Shown here piece after piece: positions 27,201 to 34,300 of a DNA stretch of 42,779 nucleotides (positions within the stretch are counted from its first letter, which is position 1; every line of letters begins with the position of its first letter). The notes beneath the pieces are model-generated. The model ran no database searches. It was not told the DNA's origin and saw only the letters and a list, made by a program, of their open reading frames with translations. Source of the stretch: DASWIG01 sp965371445 (GTDB taxonomy: Bacteria > Acidobacteriota > Thermoanaerobaculia > Multivoradales > J023); contig CBDUYN010000078.1 of assembly GCA_965371445.1 (NCBI GenBank), forward strand, positions 1 through 42,779. The letters run 5' to 3'. The position numbers and the translations under genes are program-made.

Positions 27201-29198
27201 TGGCGGGGGTTGGCCCGCCACGAGAAGCGCTACCGCCGGCCCCTACCGACCTATCCCTTCGAGCGGATCCGCATCTGGGCCGAGCCCAAGTCCGACCGGC
27301 GGCAGATCTTCCAGGCGCCGCCGGACCTCGCCGCCAAGGACGAGCTCGACCGCTGGTTCTACACGCCCTCCTGGCACCGGGCGCCGGCCACGAGCGCCGC
27401 GCCGCCGAGCGCGGACGGCGCTCCCTGGCTGGTGCTGACCGAGCCCGAGGGGGCCGCAGCCCGGCTCACCGAACGGCTGCGCGGCGCGGGGCACGAGGTG
27501 GTGACGGTGTCCCCGGGCGAGGCTTACGCCCGCCTCGGCGACGGCGCTTACACGGTCGCTCCCGGCGACGGGGAAAGCTACCGCCAGCTCCTCGCCGAGC
27601 TCCACGACGCCGGACACCGTCCCGCCGTCGCGCTTCACCTCTGGTACCTCAAGGGCGGCGAAGCCGCGGCGCCGCCCTGGGCCGGCGAGGCGGCGGAGCA
27701 GGGCTTCTGGAGTCTCCTCCACCTTGCCCGGGCCTTCGCCGAGCACGGCACCGAGCCGCTGCGCCTGGTGGCGGTGACCCAGGGTGTCGAAGAGGTGACT
27801 GGCGAGGAAGAGCTTCTGCCAGCACGCTCTCCGCTCGCGGCGCTCGTCCAGACCCTGTCTCGGGAGATGGCCTGGATCGCCGGCCGGCACGTCGACGTCG
27901 TGGTGCCGGCCGCGGAGACGTGTGCCGAGGCTCGGCTCTTGGACGAGCTCGTGCGGGAGGTGGCGAGGAGCGAGGCGGAGCCGCGGGTCGCCTACCGGGG
28001 CCGCCACCGCTGGGTGGCGGGCTTCGAACGCTTGCAGCTCGACGCGACGCCGGACGCCGGTCTCCCGGCGCGCCTGCGCCCGGAGGGAGTGTACGTGATC
28101 ACCGGCGGTACCGGCCGCTTGGCGCTGGTCGCGGCACGTTTCCTGGCCCGTACCGCGCGGGCGAAATTGGTGCTCGTCGGCGAGTCGGGGCTCCCCGCGA
28201 AGGAAGGCTGGGACACCTGGCTCGCCAAGCACCGCGAGGACGACGCGACGAGCCGCAAGATCACCCGCCTGCGCGAGCTCGAAGGGCTGGGGGCCGAGCT
28301 CCTCCTCGTCGACGCCGACTTGACGAGCACGGCGGCGCTCGCGGCCGCCGTACGGCGCGTCCGGGAGCGCTTCGGCACCCTCGACGGGGTGATTCACGCC
28401 GCCGGCGAGCCCTCGCCGGAGGACGCTCGCGACATCGCGTCGATCGACGCGGACTTCTTCCAGTACCGCCTGCGCGAGCGGCTGCTCTCCGTCGTCACCC
28501 TGGCGGAGGTGCTGCGCGACGAGCCTCCCGAGCTCCACCTGCTCTCGGCGACCCTGGGCGGCGTGCTCGGCGCGGCGCTGGCCGCCATCGACAACGCCGC
28601 CGACGCTTTCCTCGCCGCTTTCGCCCGGCACGCCGGCCAGCACGACGGCGCTTCGTGGACCAGCGTCGACTGGGACCTCGTCGACCTCGGCGAGGCCGAG
28701 GGCGACCCCGCGACGTCGACAGCGATCACCGCCGCCGAAGCCGAAGAGGTCCTGGGCCGTGTGCTCGGGGCGGCCGGGGAGCTTTCCCAGGTGACGGTCT
28801 CGACGGTCGACCTGGACGCCCGCCTGGAGGACGCTCGCCGTACGGCCGCCGAGCCGGAGGAAGAGGCCCGCGAGATCCAGCCGCGGCCGGAGCTCGAAAC
28901 CCCCTACGCCGCCCCTCAGGACGGCGCCGAGAAGGAGGTCGCCGAGATCTGGACCGACGTCCTCGGATTCGAGCGCGTCGGCGTCCAGGACAACTTCTTT
29001 GACCTGGGCGGCAACTCCCTCATGGCGACGCAGCTCGTCTCGCGGCTGCGGGAGCGCTTCGACATCGACCTGGCCCTGAGGGACTTCTTCGAGGAGGCCA
29101 CGGTGGCGCGGGTGGCCCAGAGCGTCGAGCTGGCCCGCTGGATGAGCGCGCCTCAGGCGGCCGAGGACGGCGTGGAGGGAGAATTCGGTGAGATCTGA
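21258..29198 (+). CDS. Hybrid NRPS-PKS: C-A-PCP-KS*-AT*-KR*-ACP
   Basis: A 2,646-residue protein. A short Gln/Lys-rich helix (LSPQQRRLLELML) precedes C (~48-480), whose core is HHILSDT (His185, His186, Asp190) with Thr191 where Gly is usual. The A domain (~500-1020) reads approximately DLYDFSLVWK; it belongs to the Cys-type group (FDLSVYD, GGATEA) but has Asp where Cys codes have Asn. PCP Ser1080. KS (~1141-1565) keeps Cys1320 and His1496 but has Thr1456 in place of the HGTGT histidine. AT lacks its serine and histidine, and KR lacks its tyrosine. ACP Ser2587 is intact in DLGGNSL. The protein ends EGEFGEI, an acidic tail like docking motifs recognised by TubC-type domains. ATG at 21258 sits behind AGGAGGAG and overlaps the PKS stop by 8 bp. 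It probably adds one amino acid and then passes the chain through the dead module. Confidence 0.96.
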   Translation: MAEIPQGYGEELSPQQRRLLELMLNKKQEARRKAEQKAAAAGTIPRRSAEEPPLLSFAQQRLWFIQQFQPGNAAYNIPSGVRLRGPLDAGFFGQSLVETVRRHETMRTTYVLRGALPVQIISPEARAVMSRVDLSALPRTRVEPEAQRVVDGAARYPFEMARSSPWRALLLRLDAEEHVFLAVKHHILSDTWTTGVFFREMVGHYRALVDGVPARLPELKVQYADYALWQRRELGEGGLLETQLTYWTRKFEGAPPLLSLPLDRPRPPVPSFRGGRVIIVLPNQLTDRLKALSGRQEATLFMTLMTAYQSLLHRYTGEEDLLVGTPMANRDRVELENLIGLFVNTLVLRTNFSGRPTFRQLLDQVRRTTLEGLSHHDVPFERVVEELNLERDTSRNPLFQVLFAFQNVPIPALVAEGLTLERYEFQESTARLDLELDLQEMPYGFVGWLGYNSDLFEATTVQRMASSFRTLLDGIVEEPDRPVPALPLASAGERHQVLTAWNDTQAAYPRDVCLHQLFEAQAERTPDAVAVDDGSRRLSYGELEARANQLAHLLLSLGADALPVAVYLRRSVDCVAALLGILKAGGSYVPMDLASPVDRLEAILRSAGISRLVTESSLLASVAGLAPLLEQVVCLDEPEEGTALAGGETAPRLLTRSDITARPRHRPALSVDPGTLAYTIFTSGSTGTPKGVMVRHRPVANLIGWVNSTFGVTADDRLLCVASLSFDLSVYDVFGILAAGATIRLATGEEVRNPEALIRILEEEPITFWDSAPAALQQLVGFFPAEPLARSALRLVFLSGDWIPVALPEQVRAVFSRARMISLGGATEATVWSNVFPVREVPEWWVSIPYGRPIPNAQYYVLDAAFEPRSIGVEGDLFIGGECLASGYLASPALTALKYVPDPWSGASGGRLYRTGDRVRFWADANLEFLGRRDHQVKIRGYRIELGEIASILGQHPQLRDTVVLVREDVPGDRRLVAYVVGEGGETPPGHELRAYLQRKLPDYMVPAAFVILEALPVTANGKLDRQALPAPAGDRPELPSEFAEARTGTERQIGELWKKTLQIDQVGRDDNFFDLGGHSMLLTQIHQELQKELAPELTLVDMFTFTTIASLAAHLSRSGKSGSAVQASLEHAEARRSRVVSDTEVAIIGMALRYPQASTPEKFWDNLRNGRECIEFFSREEVLAAGVAPEVVDHPDYVRAEGTVADVELFDHEFFGYADPAEVELLDPQQRIFMECAWEAFERAGYDPRVCGGRTGIFGGVNISSYLFNALYDYDPVNVMSSFLTRIGLLVGNQNDYLCTRVAYHFDLKGPCLTVQTACSTATVATHLACQSLLRHECDLSLAGGVQIRVPQNMGYMYQEGGFPSPDGHCRSFDAKAKGNVHGNGAGVLVLKRLADAITDRDHIHAVIQGSAVTNDGSAKVGFTAPGVDGQARAVAEALGVSGVGPESIGYLEATGTGTELGDPIEIEALTRAFRLKTAKTGFCPIGSVKSNIGHTDAASGAAALIKTALALEHEEIPPSLHFEEPNPRIDFAASPFFVNAQLRPWPRQAEPRRAGVHTYAVGGTNTHIILAEAPEVGPSSPSRPWQLLLISARSSAALHRAAENLRAHLESEEEAALPDVAYTLQVGRRHFRHRRFALCRTGTEAVEVLREMPPARLRSSHVREEERRTSFLMPGTLPNTATAAGLYRAESAFREAVDRCAGLLEGEARQRLSAFFAGDSASEAPAHLEPLLTFTSEYALAQVWLEWGVAPAAVLGRGTGELTAACLTGALPLAGALALAAAWGRAQEPGVRLEVHLAASELEPYLDGGMAFETLLGEALCLVVGPEEAAEDLQDRLNDEGVDCFHLGPATFFSTAGELRSAWRGSLAKPAWGAGELPWLSSSTGTWVAGKETAGLWEQGLGGSALYDAFGELLKDDTRAFLEVGTGDLLSGALRRLAVGRPIFAALAAGGGLEDEDASATAQLLANLGRLWLAGVDVDWRGLARHEKRYRRPLPTYPFERIRIWAEPKSDRRQIFQAPPDLAAKDELDRWFYTPSWHRAPATSAAPPSADGAPWLVLTEPEGAAARLTERLRGAGHEVVTVSPGEAYARLGDGAYTVAPGDGESYRQLLAELHDAGHRPAVALHLWYLKGGEAAAPPWAGEAAEQGFWSLLHLARAFAEHGTEPLRLVAVTQGVEEVTGEEELLPARSPLAALVQTLSREMAWIAGRHVDVVVPAAETCAEARLLDELVREVARSEAEPRVAYRGRHRWVAGFERLQLDATPDAGLPARLRPEGVYVITGGTGRLALVAARFLARTARAKLVLVGESGLPAKEGWDTWLAKHREDDATSRKITRLRELEGLGAELLLVDADLTSTAALAAAVRRVRERFGTLDGVIHAAGEPSPEDARDIASIDADFFQYRLRERLLSVVTLAEVLRDEPPELHLLSATLGGVLGAALAAIDNAADAFLAAFARHAGQHDGASWTSVDWDLVDLGEAEGDPATSTAITAAEAEEVLGRVLGAAGELSQVTVSTVDLDARLEDARRTAAEPEEEAREIQPRPELETPYAAPQDGAEKEVAEIWTDVLGFERVGVQDNFFDLGGNSLMATQLVSRLRERFDIDLALRDFFEEATVARVAQSVELARWMSAPQAAEDGVEGEFGEI
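24683..28850 (+). other. Decatalysed PKS module (KS*-AT*-KR*) within the hybrid protein
   Basis: KS: Cys1320 and His1496 are kept, but EAHGTGT reads EATGTGT (Thr1456). AT: the GHSxGE motif reads GRGTGE (1758-1763), putting Gly1760 at the nucleophile position. The HAFHS motif reads ATFFS (1852-1856), losing the catalytic histidine, and the N-terminal GQG motif is replaced by MPGTLPN. KR: the nucleotide loop reads TGGTGRLA instead of TGGLGGLG, the active-site Tyr aligns with Asp2445, the Asn with Asp2449 and the Ser with Thr2432. About 1,400 residues remain open and well folded by motif, so this is a maintained but catalytically stripped module rather than a frameshifted relic. Confidence 0.88.
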
Positions 29199-31332
29199 GA
29201 AGGTGTTGACGACGGCCGAGCTCGTCGCACGGCTGACCGGGCTGGGCGTCGAGCTGCGGCCGGAAGGCGAGCGGTTACGCTTCCGGGCGCCCCGGGGGGT
29301 GCTTTCCCCGGAGATGCGCAACGAGCTCGTGCGCCGCAAGCAGGAGATCCTCGCCTGGATGCGCCGGCAGGGCGAAGCGGCGCCCCGCGCCGCCTACGAG
29401 AAGCTCTTCGAGCCGCTCTCGATCGGTCCCCTGGAGCTCAAGAACCGCCTGGTCATGTCGCCGATGGAGGTCGACTTCGGCGCCGCTGACGGTAGCGTCA
29501 CACCGCGCGCCGTCGACTATTACGCGGCGCGGGCCCGGGGCGGGGTGGGGCTGGTGGTCGTCGAGGCGACATGCGTTGACACGCCGGCGGGGCGGATCTC
29601 GCCCTACCAGCTGGTGATCGACCGCGACGGCGTCTTGCCGGGGTTCGAGTGCCTGGTCGAGGCGGTGCTGGGCCACGGCGCGCGCGTCCTGCTCCAGCTC
29701 CAGCACGCCGGCCGCAAGACCAGCTCCACCTTGACCGGGCAGGTGCCGGTCGCTCCGTCGGCGGTGGCGAGCCACCAGGGGGAGACCCCCCGGGCGCTCA
29801 CCGAAGCGGAGATCGCCGAGCTCGTCGAGCGCTATGCCGCCGCCGCCGCGCGGGCCCAGGTGGCGGGCTTCGACGGCGTCGAGATCCACGCCGCCCACGG
29901 TTACCTGGTGGCGCAGTTCCTCTCCCCGACCTACAACCGGCGTGAGGACCGCTACGGCGGGCCGGTGGAGAACCGGGCGCGCTTCCTGCTCGAGACGGTG
30001 GCGGCGGTTCGCCGCCGGGTGGGGGGCGAGTACCCGGTCTTCGTGCGCCTGAGCGCGATCGAATACGAGGCCACGGACGAGCTGCGGCCCGTCGCGCAAG
30101 GCCTGACTCTCGACGACACGCGGCACGTCGCGCGCCTCCTGGAGGAGGCCGGCGTCAGCTCGATCGACGTCTCGGCCACCCTGGTGGGGCTCGCCCGGAT
30201 GCATCCCATGGGCTGGCCCGAGGGGCAGCTGGTCCCCCTGGCGGAAGCGATCCGCCGGGAAGTGTCGATCCCGGTGAGCGTCACCTCGCGCCTGCCGCCG
30301 GCGCTCGGCGAGCGCCTGCTGCGCGAGGGGCGCCTCGACCTCCTCACCCTGGGACGCGCGCTCGTCGCCGATCCCGAGCTGCCGCGCAAGCTCGCCGAGG
30401 GACGCGAGTCCGAGGTGGTGCCCTGCATCTACTGCAACGAATGCCTCGATCCGGCGCTGCGCCAGCCGGCGGCGCTGTGCGCGGTCAATCCCGCCCTCGG
30501 CTGCGAAGGGGAGCCGGCGCCGGTACCGGCACCGGCGCGGCGCCGGGTGTGGGTCGTCGGCGGCGGCCCGGCGGGGCTGGCGGCGGCCCGCGCCGCCGCC
30601 CTGCGGGGGCATTCGGTCGAGCTCTTCGAGGCCGGCACGGCCCTCGGAGGCCAGATGCTCCTCGCCTCGAAGCCGGCGGCGGCGGAGCAGACGCTGGAGC
30701 GCCTGCGCGACTACCTGGTCCACGAGGTCGAACGGCTCGGCGTCGAGGTCCACCTGCGGACGCGGTGGAGCGCCGAGCGCCTCGACGAGGGCGCCCCCGA
30801 CGCCGTCATTCTGGCGAGCGGCGCGCGCCCTGCGGCACCGGAGCTGCCCGGCATCGGAGATCCGCGTGTCGTCCAGGCGGTCGACCTGCTGGCCGGCGCG
30901 GCGCCGCAGGGCGCCGCGTCGGCGGTCGTGATCGGCGGTGGCCTCGTGGGCTGTGAGACGGCGCTGTGGCTCGCCCGTCGGGGCTCTCAGGTAGCGCTCG
31001 TCGAGCGTGGCGCGCAGCTCGCGGCCCGGGTGAGCGCCGACCTGCGCACCCATCTCCTCTGGGCGGTCGCCGAGGCCGGCGTCGGCGTCTACACCGGTAC
31101 CGAGGCGACGGCGATCGACGCAGCGGGGGTCTCGTGCCGCGACGCGGCGGGGGAGCCGCTGCACCTGCCGGCGGAGAGGATCGTCCTCGCCGCCGGCGCC
31201 GAGGCCGACGACGGGCTCTGGGGCGAGGTCGAAGGACGCCTCCCCAAGACCTTCCGGATCGGCGACTGCCGGCGGCCGCGAAATATCCGCCACGCCCTGA
31301 CGGAGGGGTATCGCGCCGGGACGGCGGTTTGA
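29188..31332 (+). CDS. FadH/old-yellow-enzyme-type reductase with N-terminal TubC docking domain
   Basis: A 714-residue flavoenzyme. Residues ~6-60 (TTAELVARLTGLGVELRPEG then a beta hairpin, ending RNELVRRKQEILAWM) match the TubC-type beta-hairpin docking domain found on NRPS proteins, and very similar segments occur in the next two genes. Residues ~70-410 are an FMN-binding TIM barrel of the 2,4-dienoyl-CoA reductase/OYE family, with HAAHGYLVAQFLSP and a following N-R-R-E-D-R-Y-G-G signature. Cys413, Cys416, Cys419 and Cys431 form the C-x2-C-x2-C-x11-C 4Fe-4S site. Two Rossmann motifs, GGGPAG and GGGLVG, bind FAD and NAD(P)H. It presumably reduces a C=C (or works as a dehydrogenase) on a carrier-bound chain. 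GTG start at 29188 with GGAGGGAG upstream; it overlaps the hybrid gene by 11 bp. Domains are clear; the substrate is unknown. Confidence 0.93.
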   Translation: MRSEKVLTTAELVARLTGLGVELRPEGERLRFRAPRGVLSPEMRNELVRRKQEILAWMRRQGEAAPRAAYEKLFEPLSIGPLELKNRLVMSPMEVDFGAADGSVTPRAVDYYAARARGGVGLVVVEATCVDTPAGRISPYQLVIDRDGVLPGFECLVEAVLGHGARVLLQLQHAGRKTSSTLTGQVPVAPSAVASHQGETPRALTEAEIAELVERYAAAAARAQVAGFDGVEIHAAHGYLVAQFLSPTYNRREDRYGGPVENRARFLLETVAAVRRRVGGEYPVFVRLSAIEYEATDELRPVAQGLTLDDTRHVARLLEEAGVSSIDVSATLVGLARMHPMGWPEGQLVPLAEAIRREVSIPVSVTSRLPPALGERLLREGRLDLLTLGRALVADPELPRKLAEGRESEVVPCIYCNECLDPALRQPAALCAVNPALGCEGEPAPVPAPARRRVWVVGGGPAGLAAARAAALRGHSVELFEAGTALGGQMLLASKPAAAEQTLERLRDYLVHEVERLGVEVHLRTRWSAERLDEGAPDAVILASGARPAAPELPGIGDPRVVQAVDLLAGAAPQGAASAVVIGGGLVGCETALWLARRGSQVALVERGAQLAARVSADLRTHLLWAVAEAGVGVYTGTEATAIDAAGVSCRDAAGEPLHLPAERIVLAAGAEADDGLWGEVEGRLPKTFRIGDCRRPRNIRHALTEGYRAGTAV

Positions 31333-31367
31333 CCGGGAAAGACGAAGCAACCAGAGGGAGGAGATCC

Positions 31368-34300
31368 ATGGCGGAAGGGACGATCGTAGACCGCGAAACC
31401 TTGGCCGACGAGGTGCGCCGCGCGCTCGCCGGCTACGGCCTTGGCGAGGCCCGTGTCGTCCAGGTCGGCGAGGGGGTTCACACGACGTTTCGTGTCGACG
31501 CGGCCGACGGTGGGCGCTACCTCTTCCGGGTCTACGGCGAGCACGACGAGGCCACCGTCCGCTCGGAGTGCCGCTGGCTCGAGAGTCTGCGCCGGGACGC
31601 GGGGCTGGGGGTCCCGGAGCCGGTCGCCGGCCGCGAGGGATTCGTCACCTCGTTGGCCTCGGCGGCGCGGCCCGCCGCCCTCTTTCGCTGGGTCGACGGC
31701 GAGCCGCTCGCCGCGGCGCCCGATGCGTCGGCCTACCGCCGACTCGGCGAGCTCATGGCGCGCCTTCATCGCCACGGCGAGAGCTTCCGGGCGCCGGAGG
31801 GGTTCATGCGTCCGCGCTACGACCTGGAGCGCCTGCTCGGTTCCTCCTCGGTGCTCGGCGACGGAGCCGGGAAGGGGTTCTTCTCGTCCGCCGAGCGGGA
31901 GAGGCTCGACGAGGCGGCGGTGGAGCTCCGGCGTCAGCTCGCCGGGCTCGGCGAGGAGCGCGAGGTCTTCGGGCTGATCCACGGCGACCTCCAGGTGACC
32001 AACTACCTCCTCCACGAAGGGGAAGCTGGGGCCATCGACTTCGCCGACTGCGGCTGGGGCTACTACCTCTACGACATGGCCACCTCGCTCCTGCCGCTCT
32101 GGGGCCGCAGGGAGTACCCGGCGGCCCGGGAGGCGCTCGTAAGCGGCTACCGCCGGATCCGCCCCGTCGCCTCGGCGTACCTTGAAAGCCTCGAGCCGAT
32201 GCTTGTTGCGCGCGCCCTCTACGTCCTGCGTTGGAGCTTCGAGCTCTGGGACCGGCCGGCGGTGCGCCGGGTGGGCGAGGCCGTCGTGACCCATCTCAAG
32301 GGGCAGCTCCTGCACCATCTCGAGCGCCGGGCGGTGGTGGCGAGCCCGGCCGCGCAGAGCCGCTCGGTGACGGGGCTGCTCGGCCGCCTCCGCGAATGCG
32401 GTGTCCGCTTGTGGGTGGAGGACGGCCGCCTGCTCTTCAAGGCCGCCAGGGGAGCGCTCACCCCGGAGCTGCGCGAGGAGCTCAAGGAGAGAAAGGACGA
32501 GGTCCTCGAATTCCTGCGGCCGGCGGCCGAGCGCGCCGCAGGCCCGGCGATCGTGGCGGCGCCGCGGCCGGCGGAGATCCCCCTTTCCTTCGCCCAGGAA
32601 CGCCTGTGGATCCTCGCCCAGGTCGACGCGTCGAGCCCGGTCTACAACATCGCCCAGGGCGTGCGCCTCGAGGGTCCGCTCGACGTCGGCGTCCTGGGGC
32701 GCTCCTTCCGCGAGATCGTGCGCCGCCACGAATCGCTGCGTACCACCTTCCCCGACCGCGACGGCGTGCCGCGCCAGGAGGTTGCGGCCGAGCCTGAGGT
32801 GGGCTTGCCGGTGGTCGACCTGAGCCGGCTGCCGGCGCCGGCGCGCCGCCGGGCGGCGGATCGGCAGGCCGCTTCGGACGCGCACCGGCCTTTCGACCTG
32901 CGCCGGGGTCCCCTGGTGCGCTTCGCCCTGCTGCGGCTCGACGAAGACGAGCACCTGCTGCTCACCAACCTCCACCACGTCGTCTCCGACGGTTGGTCGA
33001 GCGGCGTGCTGCTGCGCGAGCTCGCGGTCCTCTACGAGGCCTTTGCCGGCGGCCGGCCGTCACCGCTGCCCGAGCTCCCGGTGCAGTATGCCGACTTCGC
33101 GCTCTGGCAGCGGCGTTGGCTCTCCGGCGAAGCGCTCGACAAGCAGCTCGACTATTGGCGCCGGCAGCTCGCCGGGGCTCCGGATCTCCTCGAGCTCCCC
33201 ACCGACCGGTCGCGGCCGCCGTCCTTGAGCTACCGCGGCGAACGCCTGTCGCTCGCCTTTCCGGCCGGGCTGGCCGAGGGCTTGAAGAAGACCGGCCGCC
33301 GGCACGAGGCCACCCTCTTCATGACGACGCTGGCCGCTTTCAAGCTTCTCGTCCACCGTCTCACGGGGCAGCGCGACCTGGTGGTGGGGTCGCCGATCGC
33401 CAACCGCAACCGCAGCGAGATCGAGGGGTTGATCGGCTTTTTCGTCAACATCCTGGTGTTGCGCACGCAGGTGACGCCGGAGACGAGCTTCCGCGAGCTC
33501 CTCGAAGTGGTCCGACGCACGACGCTTGAGGCCTACGCCCACCAGAACCTGCCTTTCGAGAAGCTCGTCGAGGAGCTGCGCCCGGAGCGCAGCGCCGCCC
33601 ACCCGCCGCTTTTTCAGATGGCCTTCACGTTCCAGAACGCCCCCATGCCGCCCTGGAGGCTGCCGGGATTGACCCTCGCTCCGGAGCCGACGGAGAAAAA
33701 CACCGCCAAGTTCGACTTGACCGTCGGCCTGTGGGAGAGCGACGACGCCCTGGGCGGAGTCCTGACCTACAGCAGCGATCTCTACGACCGTACGACCATG
33801 CTTCGCCTGGTACGCCAGCTCGGCCGGGTGCTGGAGCATGTCGTGGCCGATCCCGGCGTGGCGCTCGCCGAAGTGGAGCTGCTCGGCGCCAGCGAGCGCC
33901 AGCAGTTGCTGGTGGAGTGGAACGACACGGCCGCCGACTCTCCGCGGGCGTGCGTGCACGAGCTCTTCGAAGAACAGGTGAGGCGTCACCCCGAAGCCCC
34001 GGCGCTCGTTTTTGCCGAGGGTACCTGGAGCTACCGCGAGCTCAACGAACGCGCCAACCGGCTGGCCCATCACCTCCGCGGCCTGGGGGTGGGGCCGGAG
34101 GTACGGGTGGCGACCGGCCTCGAGCGCTCGCCCGAGCTGATCGCCGCCGTCCTCGCCGTGCTCAAGGCCGGCGGCGCCTACGTGCCGCTCGATCCGGCGA
34201 TGCCCGCCGAACGCCTGCGCACGCTCGTGACCGACGCCCGCGCCGCCGCTCTCGTCAGCCGGCGCGAGCTCCTCTCGGGCGTCGACCTCACGGGCGTCGA

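Noticed and set aside
30966..31367. Upstream extension of the first kinase-NRPS gene to an earlier start at 30966
   Set aside because: It overlaps the reductase gene in another frame, is Arg/Gly-rich without family similarity, and the ATG at 31368 has a strong ribosome site and begins the kinase fold.
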